A DNA stretch of 64,000 bases from assembly GCF_002335745.1 (NCBI RefSeq), contig NZ_NIST01000001.1, positions 154,156 to 218,155 of the forward strand. The letters are read 5' to 3'. The DNA is from Evansella halocellulosilytica (GTDB taxonomy: Bacteria; Bacillota; Bacilli; Bacillales; Salisediminibacteriaceae). Shown here one piece after another: positions 42,011 through 51,346 of this stretch. The position numbers and the translations under genes are program-made. The stretch's first letter is position 1. The number at the start of each line of letters is the position of its first letter. The notes under the pieces are model-generated. The model saw nothing but the letters and a program-made list of their open reading frames with translations. It was not told the origin of the DNA and made no database searches.

Positions 42011-42454
42011 TTGGAATTTAAACTATTATCAAAAAATGATTTAAATAAATGTACGGAAACATTTATTGAAGTTTTCAATGATGAGCCTTGGAATGATGAA
42101 TGGACATTTACAAAGGCTAAAAAATATTTACTGAGTTTTTACCAGACACCTGGATTTTTAGGCGTTTTAGCGGTAGAAAACGACGAAATTTTCGGCTTTA
42201 TTTTTGGTGTGAATAGATTTTGGTGGAGCGGAGATGAGTTCTTTATTAATGAAATGTGTGTAAAAACACAATGTCAAAATAAGGGTATTGGAAGAGCGAT
42301 GTTAAATCATTTAATAAAAGAGCTTCATAGCAGTAATATAAGTAACATTACACTGCTCACAGATAGAGGAATACCTGCCGAAGAATTTTATAAGAAAAAT
42401 GGTTTTGAAGAAATAGAAAGAATCCTTTTCATGCATAGGAACATCAAACTATAG
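42011..42454 (+). CDS. GNAT N-acetyltransferase
   Basis: 147 aa, TTG start with AAGGAG 8 nt upstream. GNAT: CTETFIEVFNDEPWNDEWT, FFINEMCVKTQCQNKGIGRAML (beta-4 and the Q/R-x-x-G-I-G acetyl-CoA loop), LTDRGIPAEEFYKKNGFEE. The short size and PWNDEWT motif resemble aminoglycoside 6'-acetyltransferase-like and uncharacterised GNATs. Substrate unknown. Confidence 0.85.
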   Translation: MEFKLLSKNDLNKCTETFIEVFNDEPWNDEWTFTKAKKYLLSFYQTPGFLGVLAVENDEIFGFIFGVNRFWWSGDEFFINEMCVKTQCQNKGIGRAMLNHLIKELHSSNISNITLLTDRGIPAEEFYKKNGFEEIERILFMHRNIKL

Positions 42455-42547
42455 TTATAGGTAGATGCATTGTTTATTGGTTAAGAAAAGACTGGTGTTA
42501 GAATTAAATAAACCAATTATTCATATAAAACTAACCTTGATTGTTAA

Positions 42548-42630
42548 GAATACACTTTTAACTAACGGAGTGCTTTTGTTCAAGATTCAGCAGGTCTTGT
42601 TATAGTACTAACTGGGAGGTTAGTTTAAGT
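42548..42630 (+). repeat. Box-bounded intergenic repeat, class I
   Basis: TTTTAACTAACGGAGTGC, TTTTGTTCAAGATTCAGC, AGGTCTTGTTATAG, TACTAACTGGGAGG, TTAGTTTAAGTAGG. The outer ends TTTAACTAAC and GTTAGTTTAAG are near-perfect inverted repeats. Confidence 0.78.
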
Positions 42631-42683
42631 AGGTCAGGGTTCTGTAGTAAAATTATACAAGAACATCACAGGGGAGATATTAA

Positions 42684-43937
42684 ATGATTAAAGGAATATA
42701 TGAATTTATAAGTGAAACACAGTTAAAAAAGTATGCAGAACTTGCTGTACGAGCTGGTGTAAATTTGCAAAAAAATCAATTATTGATTATTCATAGTGAT
42801 ATACAAAATGCTACGTTTGCACGTCTAATCCAAACGGTAGCCTACGAAGCAGGAGCTTCAAATGTATTTATAGATTGGACAGATGAACAGTCTAACAAAG
42901 AATTTTACTTAAATGCAGCAGATAGTGTCATCGATCACTTTCCTGATTGGCAGGCTGCCCGTTTTAAGGAGTGGGACGATGCAGGTGCTGCTTACATCCA
43001 TATTATTTCTGAAAACTTAGATGTCTTTAAGGAGGTTTCCACAGAAAGGATAAGTCGTTTCCAAAAAGCTTCTCGTACCAAATTGAGGGATTATTATGCG
43101 AAAATTAGATCCCACGAGGTACGCTGGTGTCTTCTAGCTGTCCCGTACGTTGTATGGGCAACTAAAGTATTTCCCAACCTAAGTAAAGAAGAAGCTTTAC
43201 AATCATTATGGAAATTAATTTTAAAAGGATCTCGGGCAGATGGGAAAAATCCTATAAAAGATTGGGAGAGTCATAATGGAGCCTTCGAGTCTCGAAAAAA
43301 AATCCTAAACGAGAGCCAATTTGAAGCCCTGCATTTTACAAATAGCCTTGGAACTGATTTATTAATTGGTCTACCTAAAAATCATCTCTATATCGGTGGG
43401 GGTGTCATAGATAAAAATGGAATACTTTTCTTTCCGAACATTCCTACGGAAGAAATATTTACTGCTCCCCATAAAAATAAGGTGAATGGCAAATTGGTAG
43501 GTACTAAACCTCTTGTCTATGGGGGAAGTGTCATCGATGAATTTTATCTAATTTTTAAAGATGGACGGATTACCGACTATTATGCCGCAAAGGGACAAGA
43601 AGTGTTACAAAATCTAATCGAAACAGACGAAGGTTCACATTATCTAGGTGAAATTGCCTTGGTCTCTAATAAATCTCCTCTTGCTCAGGCAGATACTCTT
43701 TTTTACAATACCTTGTTTGATGAAAATACGGCCAGTCATATTGGAATCGGAAATGCATCTCCTTCCAATATTCAAAATGGCATTGACCAATCTGAGGAAG
43801 AGTTGAAGGAAGCGGGTCTGAATACTTCACTTTTGTTAGTCAATGTGACCTTTGGTACCGAAGATATGAAAGTAGTGGGCATTAAAGAAGGTGGAACTGA
43901 AGTCCTGCTAATGAAGGATGGGGATTTCCAATTCTAA
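42684..43937 (+). CDS. M29-type aminopeptidase, metal site altered
   Basis: 417 aa. Thermophilic aminopeptidase (AmpS/AmpT/PepS, M29) family: AELAVRAGVNLQKNQLLIIH, DAGAAYIHIISENLDVFKEV, PNIPTEEIFTAPHKNKVNG (first metal-ligand Glu), ETDEGSHYLGEIALV (second Glu), LFYNTLFDENTASHIGIGNA (His ligand and Tyr region). The last motif, normally S-x-x-H-V-D-F-M-I-G, reads SLLLVNVTFGT here, so the His and Asp ligands are Leu and Asn. Either a changed metal site or an inactive enzyme. ATG after GGGGAG. Confidence 0.88.
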   Translation: MIKGIYEFISETQLKKYAELAVRAGVNLQKNQLLIIHSDIQNATFARLIQTVAYEAGASNVFIDWTDEQSNKEFYLNAADSVIDHFPDWQAARFKEWDDAGAAYIHIISENLDVFKEVSTERISRFQKASRTKLRDYYAKIRSHEVRWCLLAVPYVVWATKVFPNLSKEEALQSLWKLILKGSRADGKNPIKDWESHNGAFESRKKILNESQFEALHFTNSLGTDLLIGLPKNHLYIGGGVIDKNGILFFPNIPTEEIFTAPHKNKVNGKLVGTKPLVYGGSVIDEFYLIFKDGRITDYYAAKGQEVLQNLIETDEGSHYLGEIALVSNKSPLAQADTLFYNTLFDENTASHIGIGNASPSNIQNGIDQSEEELKEAGLNTSLLLVNVTFGTEDMKVVGIKEGGTEVLLMKDGDFQF

Positions 43938-44071
43938 ATCGTCTACAACTTAAAAACAGAGAAAACTGATTTCTGGTGGATTATACTTAGTGCTAGTTAT
44001 AGTGAAAACAAACTGTGCAGCATTCCTGTAACAAATGAAGATTATGGGTTATGTTTGTGAAAGAATGTACT

Positions 44072-44142
44072 TAAACAAAACGGGAGCTCTAGTTCAAGAT
44101 TCAGCAGGTGTCTTGTTATGGTACTAACGGGGAGAAGAGTTG
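44072..44142 (+). repeat. Box-bounded intergenic repeat, class I
   Basis: TTAAACAAAACGGGAGC, TCTAGTTCAAGATTCAGC, AGGTGTCTTGTTATGG, TACTAACGGGGAGAAG. One extra base pair in the hairpin region relative to the other class I copies. Confidence 0.78.
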
Positions 44143-44178
44143 AACATAAGAAAGTAAAAAATAGAGGGGGAATTAAAT

Positions 44179-44892
44179 TTGATTTTACATACTGAAGATT
44201 TTGGGGAAGGACAACCTATTGTTTTTCTACATACTGGTTTGCAAACTGGTCTGACTGATTTTGAATATCAGAGAGAATATTTTAAAGATAAATATAAAAT
44301 TGTTCTACCTGATTTACGTGGTCATGGCAATTCGGTAGAAGATGACTTTACTAACTTTTTTGAAGACTCAGCAAAAGACATAGCTGAAACACTTAGCCAT
44401 TTAGGTATAGAGTCCACACATATTGTAGGATGTTCATTAGGAGCTCTGGTAGGACTTTATTTCGCAAAAAGATTTCCTTCTAAAGTAAAAAGTTTAACGA
44501 TTTCTGGTGTTTTGTCCAAAAGACCCGACAATTGGATAGAACTTCAAAAGGAAGATGTTGAACATCAGTCTCAATTATTAAAAAATAATGATGCATTGAG
44601 TTACTTTGAAAATTTACATAAGTCCAATTGGAGACAGTTCCTTGAGATGGCTAAGAACGAAAATTGGTATCCATTTGAAGAAACAAATGATTTGGATGGT
44701 ATTATTGCTCCAATTTTGTATATGGTTGGTGAGGGGAATAAAGCTGAAGCTAAAGGGACATTATTTTATCCTTCAATAAAAGATGATGTTCATGTATCTA
44801 TTATTCCTTTTGCATCCCACTTGGTTCATTCGGAACAACCAGATATATATACGAGAATATTAGAAAAGTTTTTAAAAAAGGTTGATAATTAA
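44179..44892 (+). CDS. Alpha/beta hydrolase
   Basis: 237 aa, TTG start after GAGGGGG. Motifs: VFLHTGLQTGLTD (oxyanion), LPDLRGHGNSVED, nucleophile elbow VGCSLGALVG (Ser about 95), a late Asp region (ILYMVGEGNKAEAK) and His in PFASHLVHSEQP (about 215). The acid residue is less clear than usual (GEGNKAE instead of GxxD). Esterase or lipase-like; substrate unknown. Confidence 0.82.
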   Translation: MILHTEDFGEGQPIVFLHTGLQTGLTDFEYQREYFKDKYKIVLPDLRGHGNSVEDDFTNFFEDSAKDIAETLSHLGIESTHIVGCSLGALVGLYFAKRFPSKVKSLTISGVLSKRPDNWIELQKEDVEHQSQLLKNNDALSYFENLHKSNWRQFLEMAKNENWYPFEETNDLDGIIAPILYMVGEGNKAEAKGTLFYPSIKDDVHVSIIPFASHLVHSEQPDIYTRILEKFLKKVDN

Positions 44893-44899
44893 AAAGGGG

Positions 44900-44968
44900 T
44901 ATTCAACTATTGGGATTGCGATAGCTGAATAAGCAGTCGTTGCTCTTGTTCCAGTAACGGGGAGCATT
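44900..44968 (+). repeat. Box-bounded intergenic repeat, class II
   Basis: TTCAACTATTGGGATTGCG, ATAGCTGAATAAGCAGTCG, TTGCTCTTGTTCCAG, TAACGGGGAGCATTACTG. GCGATAGCT hairpin as in 9956-10023. Homology to the copy 1 nucleotidyltransferase unit starts right after GGGGAG. Confidence 0.75.
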
Positions 44969-44993
44969 ACTGAAACAACAAAGGAGAGGTAAG

Positions 44994-45836
44994 TTGACAC
45001 ATATTAAAAGTATTGGGCGTTTTTGTCCAACTGATGACAACGGGTATATAATAAACGATTCAAGTTTAAAGAAAATTAAACCTGATTTTTATGAGGTGAT
45101 AGAAGAAGTTATAGAAAAGTATCAAAGCCATTTAAGAGCAGATTTACACAGCGTATATATTAGGGGTTCAGTTCCTCGTGGTTTTGATATTTATAACGTA
45201 TCTGATTTAGATACAATAGCAGTAACCAAAAATGATATTAATGATATAGACTTGGGCTGGGTCCACAAAGCTGAACAAGAACTAAACAAAAAATTCAACT
45301 TTGTGAATGGGGTGGAGTTTAGTTTATATAGCATTGAAGATATTATAGACACCACTACTTTTTCAATTATTCCATTTATGATAAAAACCCATAGTGTATG
45401 CGTATTTGGGGAAGATTTAAAGGTTTACTTACCGAATTATAAAGCAGATAAAACAATTGGTAATGAACACCTTGTCAACCTCAAAAATCAAGTGGAACAA
45501 GCAAAGGACGACCTTGATGGTAATGAGGATATTGAAGATATTTTAGATTGTTGTGGATGGATAATGAAAATTATAGTAAGGGCAGGACTTGCACTTGTGG
45601 TAGAAGAAGAAAATCAATATACAAGAGATTTATTCCCAGCATATAAGGTATTTTCTAAACATTATCCAGAGAAGGAAGCTGAAATGAAACAAGTACTTAA
45701 ATATGCTATAAAGCCAGTTGACAATGCTGATGAAATAATTGGTTTTTTAAATAAATTTGGAAATTGGATGATAAGTGAGTCTGAAAAGTGGTTAAAACTT
45801 CATAATCCGAAAAAGGTTAGTAATTTGAAGATATAG
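44994..45836 (+). CDS. Nucleotidyltransferase domain protein, copy 2
   Basis: 280 aa, TTG start after AGGAGAGG. Same GS / D-x-D nucleotidyltransferase motif (RGSVPRGFDIYN, VSDLDTIAV) as copy 1. The proteins differ at four positions (K/E in DFYxVIEE, L/F in RGxDIYN, V/A in HKxEQE and S/T in IIDTxTFS). DNA identity runs from just after the upstream box to CTTCAAC in the downstream box. Confidence 0.78.
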   Translation: MTHIKSIGRFCPTDDNGYIINDSSLKKIKPDFYEVIEEVIEKYQSHLRADLHSVYIRGSVPRGFDIYNVSDLDTIAVTKNDINDIDLGWVHKAEQELNKKFNFVNGVEFSLYSIEDIIDTTTFSIIPFMIKTHSVCVFGEDLKVYLPNYKADKTIGNEHLVNLKNQVEQAKDDLDGNEDIEDILDCCGWIMKIIVRAGLALVVEEENQYTRDLFPAYKVFSKHYPEKEAEMKQVLKYAIKPVDNADEIIGFLNKFGNWMISESEKWLKLHNPKKVSNLKI

Positions 45837-45922
45837 AATAAGGGTGATGATTCTAAAATTTGCAGATTGTGAAATAACCTAAGGTACTTCAACAAACGGA
45901 GTGCTTTAGTTGAAAAAGAAAC

Positions 45923-45962
45923 AATTAAATAAAAGCGGAGAAATTCTCCGCTTTTATTTAAT
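45923..45962. terminator. Bidirectional terminator
   Basis: AATTAAATAAAAGCGGAGA/TCTCCGCTTTTATTTAATT, a 19-bp perfect stem with a 2-nt loop remnant. It ends the plus-strand arm and follows a left box (CTTCAACAAACGGAGTGC, 45886-45903). Confidence 0.85.
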
Positions 45963-46168
45963 TTCTTCATTGTCTGAGCTAAGGGGAATCATTTTTTGAA
46001 ATATATAATAAATATCAAAAGCCTCCACAATCACACCATAATCCTGCCCAGTACACGAAAAAACGCGTTCCTCAAATAAACGCTCCCGATTGTTGAAAAT
46101 CAATGGCTGTTGCAACTAGCTCGCTCTTATTGGATTCTAGCACCAATTGAACAAGATTCATTTTATAT

Positions 46169-46863
46169 CTAAGAATTTATCTCTTGTTTTTCATTTAAGT
46201 TTTTTGTTGTTTTTAGAACCCCAATAAGAAGCACAATCCATAAAGGAGCATTCCCAATAGCGTGGACCGCAAATGAAGCCAACGTAGATTGAGTAAGTTG
46301 GGCAATTAATGGCGCTATCATCATACTAGGTATCATTCCAATAATGTGCCATTTTAATGCTATATGTAATACCCAAGCCCAGAGTAATCCGTTAATAACC
46401 CAAGCCATATTTCCAAACATCATTTCTTGTATTGGTAAAAGATATCCTCTCCATATCATTTCTTCACTGAACATTGCCACTAAGTGAATCGGGACAAAAA
46501 TCATTAATAGTTTCCAGTTCCCTTTTAATGAGACACCAAAAAACTCTTTAGGAGGAATATTGAATTTTTTTAACGGGTTAAAAGGTGCAGGTAAATACTT
46601 TGGTGGTGAAAATAGTTTGTACTTCGCTAATACTTTACCTATAGGTTCTAGAATTTGGTCAAGAAGTATAGTTAATACAACAGCTAACCCAATCCAAAGC
46701 CAATCACCTTTACTTATAGGATTTAATCTGAAGCGTTGTGTAATTGCTTCTATAGTCAGTGCTCCACCTTCTAGAAAAATATACAAACTGATGGATAATG
46801 GCAGTAATAATAGAACGGGACACCATAGCCAAAACCAGAAAGAATAAATTAAAGGGATACCTT
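46169..46863 (-). pseudogene. CPBP intramembrane protease-family gene, 3' part
   Basis: This part encodes GIPLIYSFWFWLWCPVLLLP and onward through AITQRFRLNPISKGDWLW, membrane helices, and EEMIWRGYLLPIQEM (the E-E-x3-R motif of CPBP/Abi proteases). Later His motifs (VLHIALKWH, FAVHAIGN) are intact. Together with 49403-49498 it makes a complete 262-residue reading frame once the IS and one 5-bp duplicate are removed. Confidence 0.85.
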
Positions 46864-46899
46864 TGTGACCGTCAAGTAAAATGTTACAGTTTTTGCTGA

Positions 46900-47670
46900 T
46901 TAATTTGTTACACTTTCCTGCCCGAAGATGTTCTTTCGATGCTTCATTCGATAACTGTCACCGTTTAAATGTATTATTTCAACACGGTGTACAATTCGGT
47001 CTAGTATTGCAGTCGTTATGGCAGGGTCCCCTAAGAGTTCGCCCCATTCTTTTGGTGCTTTATTAGAAGTTAAAACAATCGATGTTTGATCATGTAAATC
47101 ATTAATCAAATGGAAAAATAGGTTTGCTTCTTGCTGATCCATTGCCATAAACATTAAGTCATCAATAATAACTAAATCGGCATCTCTCATTCGTTTTAAG
47201 CTTGTTTTTGATTTACGTGTTATTTCTTCTGTTTTTAATGCATGCACAAGATCACCCATTGAAGTGAAGATAACTTTATACCCTTCATATATTGCTTTGA
47301 TTCCTAGCCCTATGGCCAGGTGCGTTTTTCCCACACCTGGAGGACCCAATAAAACTAAATTGTACAGCTGGTCAATCCATGTCAGATCACCCAACTGATT
47401 GAGTTGTTTCTTACTTAATGACTGTTGCTCTTTAATATCAAACTCTTCGAGTGTTTTATAGTCTGGAAATGTCGCCCATTTCAAACGTTTTTCAACTTGT
47501 TTTTCTTCTCGGCGTTTTTGTTCATATTGCATAATATCAAGTAAAAACCTTGTATAAGAATGGTCATTTTGTTCAGCTTGTTTAATTAATTCTGTTAGGT
47601 GATTAGATGTCTCAACGAACCGTAAGGTTCTCATAAGTTCTTGTAATTGATTGAGCTGTGTCATTGACAA
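46900..47670 (-). CDS. istB: IS21 helper ATPase IstB
   Basis: 256 aa. AAA+ ATPase: Walker A LLGPPGVGKTHLAIGLG (about 108-124), Walker B LVIIDDLMFM (about 168-177), sensor VLTSNKAPKEWGELLGDPAI, DRIVHRVEIIHLNGDSYRM. Forms oligomers on DNA and regulates IstA during transposition. Overlaps istA by 10 nt, as usual. Confidence 0.95.
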   Translation of the reverse strand: MSMTQLNQLQELMRTLRFVETSNHLTELIKQAEQNDHSYTRFLLDIMQYEQKRREEKQVEKRLKWATFPDYKTLEEFDIKEQQSLSKKQLNQLGDLTWIDQLYNLVLLGPPGVGKTHLAIGLGIKAIYEGYKVIFTSMGDLVHALKTEEITRKSKTSLKRMRDADLVIIDDLMFMAMDQQEANLFFHLINDLHDQTSIVLTSNKAPKEWGELLGDPAITTAILDRIVHRVEIIHLNGDSYRMKHRKNIFGQESVTN

Positions 47671-49232
47671 TCACCTTCTAATATAGAGTAATACTTGTCC
47701 ATTTCTCTTTTTGATGCATTTGTATCCATTACCCAATTCGAAGTCATCGTTGTAGGTCGTTTCATTTGTTCAGCGTTATCGTTTCGAGTAATGTGTAACG
47801 ATCGTTGTCGTTTTAGGTACCCAATGATATCGCTGAAATCTGTACCACTATAAAGGTTTCGGTGAATACATTCATCGAGCGCACTATTAATAATCATAGA
47901 ATGATTTCCTTTGATCGAATTTAATATCAGTTGTAACTGGTCGCGAATGTAACGTGGATTCTTTTCTCTTACTCTTGATATAAACTCATGAGCTAATTCT
48001 TGATTATCAAAATAAGTTGCCACAGAATCGATAAAGGCATCTATTCCTTTTGTACGGTCACGTTGATGTTTACGATCTTGAATAAGTTTTCCTTTCTCTA
48101 TTGATATTTGATGCTTAGCCAAGATCTCCCCGTCAGGACTACAAATGATGAGCTTTTCATCATCAACGACTGTAAGATAAACCTCCTTGTATTTATGGAA
48201 ACTCCCTAATGGTAGTGAGTATCGATTAGATAAATACCGTATGGTATTGTCCTTACGTATAGACCTTGATATACTGTTATTGTTGTTATGTTGAACATCA
48301 ATGATGTTCGTGACTGGTTTTAAGTGTTGTTTTTCAAGGGCAAACACTTCAACCGGTCTTTTTTTTGTGGTGTTATGAACTTTGGCGTTTCCAGTTCGGT
48401 TGAGCCATTCTATCGCATGTTCATTCCATGATTCTAAGTTGTGAAATAGTCTATGCTTAGCGTAATTATGCTTGATAAAACCTACGACATTTTCTATTTT
48501 ACCTTTACTCTCAGGATCCGCTTTTCTACAAACAAATAAGTTGAACTTCTTTGCTTCTTTATACCTTTGAAACTCCTCAGTCAAAATTAAATCTCCATTA
48601 TTTTCACTAACAACGAGTAAATTATCTTGGTCATATACCAACTCATTAGGGATACCATGAAACCATTGGAAGGCTAACTCATGTGATTCAATAACGTCTT
48701 TCGTTGTAAAAGGACGGTCTAGCCAATACATGTATTTATAACGAGAATGAGATAATACAAATGCAATGAAATATAGTTTAACTGTTCCTGCTCCATTAGA
48801 TTTCTTGTTTTTCGTCTGGCCGAAGTCCACTTGGACTTGTTCTCCTAATGGAGGATCGGGTAAAGCCTCATATGATCTAGGCGATATCTCCTTCAGGATG
48901 TTGTATTCTTTTCTTAGTTCTCTCACATAAGATCTAACAGTACTTTCTCCCACTTCAAAAGATGGATATTTCTCAAGCAGCCAATCTTGTACTTGAGCTG
49001 CCGTCATATCTGGGTACTGCCTCAACCAGGAAAGAATTAATTCTTTATACTTATCAAGCTTCTTTTCTCTTGATTGAATAGTAACCATCCATTCTGCCAT
49101 CTCCTGCGGATTTCTATTTAAATAACGATATAACGTTGGTCTTGAAATCCCTAGCTTTTCTGCAACCTTACTCTTACTAAAACCTTGTTTTAACAGTTGA
49201 TCAATTTCCATATACACTTGCCACTTATCCAC
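47661..49232 (-). CDS. istA: IS21 transposase IstA
   Basis: 523 aa. Helix-turn-helix FSKSKVAEKLGISRPTLYRYLN at the N-terminus, a second DNA-binding region, DDE catalytic core with VQVDFGQTKN (first Asp), ELVYDQDNLLVV (second Asp) and ESKGKIENVVGFIKHNY (Glu). C-terminal Mu-type beta-barrel LSNRYSLPLGSFHKYKEVYL. All catalytic residues present. Confidence 0.95.
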   Translation of the reverse strand: MDKWQVYMEIDQLLKQGFSKSKVAEKLGISRPTLYRYLNRNPQEMAEWMVTIQSREKKLDKYKELILSWLRQYPDMTAAQVQDWLLEKYPSFEVGESTVRSYVRELRKEYNILKEISPRSYEALPDPPLGEQVQVDFGQTKNKKSNGAGTVKLYFIAFVLSHSRYKYMYWLDRPFTTKDVIESHELAFQWFHGIPNELVYDQDNLLVVSENNGDLILTEEFQRYKEAKKFNLFVCRKADPESKGKIENVVGFIKHNYAKHRLFHNLESWNEHAIEWLNRTGNAKVHNTTKKRPVEVFALEKQHLKPVTNIIDVQHNNNNSISRSIRKDNTIRYLSNRYSLPLGSFHKYKEVYLTVVDDEKLIICSPDGEILAKHQISIEKGKLIQDRKHQRDRTKGIDAFIDSVATYFDNQELAHEFISRVREKNPRYIRDQLQLILNSIKGNHSMIINSALDECIHRNLYSGTDFSDIIGYLKRQRSLHITRNDNAEQMKRPTTMTSNWVMDTNASKREMDKYYSILEGDCQ

Positions 49233-49402
49233 CTTTCAAACCTCCTCAAACACTTTCAGATATACAAATCTATTATATCTAGTGTCTAAGAAGAAAAATT
49301 AGTATTTTTCCTGGATCTCTTGGAGAGTCACCAGAGTCTTAATGGACAAGAAGTGTTAAATCTTATCAAACGAGAACTGTTACATTTAGTTTAGCAGTCA
49401 CA

Positions 49403-49498
49403 ACCTTTCCTTACTAATTTTGGAGTACCCCAAAAAACTCCGTAGTAAATAATAATTCCCGGAATTGCAAATAACAAAATTTGCAGCCCTATTGACAT
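49403..49498 (-). pseudogene. CPBP gene, 5' part beyond the IS
   Basis: ATG at 49498; reads MSIGLQILLFAIPGIIIYYG and VFWGTPKLVRKG up to the IS junction, where AAGGT is the duplicated target. Joined to the other part, the frame continues KG-IPLIYSF without shift. The upstream ribosome binding site is poor (AAGTGAAG). Confidence 0.8.
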
Positions 49499-49846
49499 AA
49501 GAAACACTTCACTTTTGTATATATTGTTTTACAAAAATATGAGTAATTCGTTCTTTATACTATCCTGCTTCGTTACTTAAAGTAAAAAACGTTCACAATA
49601 TCTATTTTAACATAAATATCCAATGACCTTAAGAAACGTTCCTCAACAACCTGGCACTTTTCATGAAGAAAGACGCTTTCCTTATCTCAGAAAAGTCCCC
49701 GATTATGGAAGATCAATTATTACGTTTCCTTTAGAAAAGTGGCTCAATTTTATGTGAGCGAAAACATCAGTGACCGTAGTTCTTCATTAAAAAAAACGAA
49801 CCCTATGCTATACTCATAGAAAAAGGTTCTAAGGAGGTAGTCTACC

Positions 49847-50302
49847 TTGAGTATTCGTTTTGAAGTGAACAGAACGTTCCAGACATCCAAACAAAAAGCT
49901 TACGAGGCTTTGCTTGATCTTGATTCTGCCGAGCACTGGATGCAAGGGTTAGTAGGAATCGAGCGATTGGACGATGGACCTTTAAAGGTAGGAAGTGAGT
50001 GGAAGGAAACGAGGAAAATGTTCGGAAAAGAGGCTACTGAGCATTTTGAGGTTGTCGAACTGCATGAACCAGACAAAATTGTCCTACGCTGTGATGGAAC
50101 GAAAGGAACAACCGGAAAAGGTGAATTTGTGTTTACATATATCATTTCATCGGCAGGGACTCATTCGGAAATTACTTTACACGGCGAGATAAACGGCCTT
50201 TCTGGCATTGCTAAAGTATTTGGTAAAATGATGGCTGGAGCTTTTAAAAAAGCTTGTGTAAAAGATTTAGATGCTTTAAAAAGCTATATAGAAAAGTCAT
50301 AA
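49847..50302 (+). CDS. SRPBCC family protein
   Basis: 151 aa, TTG start with AAGGAGG upstream. START/Bet v1-like fold: RTFQTSKQKAYEALLDLDSAEHWMQGL, KVGSEWKETRKMFGKEATEHFEV, GEFVFTYIISSAGTHSEITLHGEINGL, and a C-terminal helix KKACVKDLDALKSYIE. Polyketide-cyclase/AHSA1-type; binds a hydrophobic ligand, unknown which. Probably in an operon with the next gene. Confidence 0.88.
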   Translation: MSIRFEVNRTFQTSKQKAYEALLDLDSAEHWMQGLVGIERLDDGPLKVGSEWKETRKMFGKEATEHFEVVELHEPDKIVLRCDGTKGTTGKGEFVFTYIISSAGTHSEITLHGEINGLSGIAKVFGKMMAGAFKKACVKDLDALKSYIEKS

Positions 50303-50355
50303 CTCGTTTACTATTGTGAATCCTAATCTACTAAGAACAATAAAAGGAGTCAGTT

Positions 50356-51006
50356 ATGTCCATTATTGATAAATTAAACGTAAATAAATACGAAAATATG
50401 GCTGTACTCAATGAACCAAGTGATTATGATGTGTTTGATGGATTTAAGACGGAATTATTAGGAGACCATGACGCCATTTTCATTTTTATCGAAACAGTTG
50501 ATGAAATGGTGAATCAAACTCAAAAAGTGATCAATGAAGAACAATTACGAGAAAAAGGATACTTATTTTTTGCCTATCCGAAAAAAGGAAATAAGCGATA
50601 TGATACGTACATACATAGAGATGAGATTTTTCCTGCAATGAAAGTCGACGAGGATGGATATGTGGAAAATAGTGATGTGAAATTTTCGCGAATGGTCAGT
50701 ATGGATGATGTCTTTACTGTCGTTGGATTAAAGCGTGAAAAGAAGAAAGCGAAAAAGTCAGCCACTGCAAGTCAACGTGTAACAGATTACGAGGATCATG
50801 TGAAAGATATCGAAAAGCTATTAACAGATCATCCGAATGAACAAAAGTTTTATCAAGAGTTAACACCAGGTTACCAAAGGGATTGGGCTCGCTATCTCTT
50901 TTCTGCTAAGCAACAGAAAACACGAGATAAACGCCAAGTACAAATGGTTGATATCTTATCACAAGGATATAAAACAATTGATTTGTATCGTCAAAATAAG
51001 AAATAG
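50356..51006 (+). CDS. YdeI/OmdA family protein
   Basis: 216 aa. N-terminal half YDVFDGFKTELLGDHDAIFIFIETVDEMVN and FFAYPKKGNKRYDTYIHRDEIFP is a DUF-type domain. The C-terminal LTPGYQRDWARYLFSAKQQK, then TRDKRQVQMVDILSQG is the bacteriocin-protection YdeI/OmdA motif. Cytosolic; function uncertain. ATG after AAAGGAG. Confidence 0.8.
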   Translation: MSIIDKLNVNKYENMAVLNEPSDYDVFDGFKTELLGDHDAIFIFIETVDEMVNQTQKVINEEQLREKGYLFFAYPKKGNKRYDTYIHRDEIFPAMKVDEDGYVENSDVKFSRMVSMDDVFTVVGLKREKKKAKKSATASQRVTDYEDHVKDIEKLLTDHPNEQKFYQELTPGYQRDWARYLFSAKQQKTRDKRQVQMVDILSQGYKTIDLYRQNKK

Positions 51007-51059
51007 TTTTCAAACGATGTGTGTATGGAATAGCTTCTATCTATTAATATGTACAGAGC

Positions 51060-51115
51060 ATGTTCCGGGATGACTAATGAGGTCGATTATTACAGTCATT
51101 CCTGGTAAAAAACGA
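51060..51115. terminator. Hairpin past the YdeI-like gene
   Basis: CCGGGATGACT/AGTCATTCCTGG, an 11-bp stem with one G-T pair, followed by TAAAAAAC. Not a strong U-run on the plus strand. Confidence 0.45.
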
Positions 51116-51199
51116 ATGTGCTTCTTGAAACTATTCCTCGGCATAAGCTTATGACAATTTTAGATCAGTAAAGCAAAAAATCGGACCGCAATCATATAG

Positions 51200-51346
51200 T
51201 TACTTTTTCAAACTAGACGTCTGATTCATTCCTTCTGAAAGCTTTGCTTCAATGAGTTGTAGGATTGCATCAACTTTGATGTCATGTTCGTTGTCACCGC
51301 GACTTTTGATTTCTCTCATCAGTTCTTTTAATTCTTCTACACCCAT
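51200..51346 (-). CDS. Small helical protein, 48 aa
   Basis: Starts at the ATG at 51346 with GGGAGAG 7 nt upstream. Two amphipathic helices (VEELKELMREIKSRG and IKVDAILQLIEAKLSEG). Cytosolic; not recognised. Confidence 0.5.
   Translation of the reverse strand: MGVEELKELMREIKSRGDNEHDIKVDAILQLIEAKLSEGMNQTSSLKK

Larger units (their letters stand above)
46864..49402 (-). mobile_element. IS21-family insertion sequence
   Basis: 2539 bp with terminal inverted repeats: left TGTGACCGTCAAGTAAAATG, right (reverse complement) TGTGACTGCTAAACTAAATG, then TTACAG/TAACAG and a second inner TTACAC/TTAACAC block, the multiple terminal repeats typical of IS21. Flanked by the 5-bp direct repeat ACCTT (46859-46863 and 49403-49407). 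Carries intact istA and istB, so it may be active. Confidence 0.93.

Noticed and set aside
2391-44968. True integron attC sites
   Set aside because: The repeats are palindromic and sit between single genes, but their ends (GTTAGCA, GTTAGTT, GTTTACT) do not fit GTTRRRY and no integron integrase is present in the window. Described as cassette-like only.
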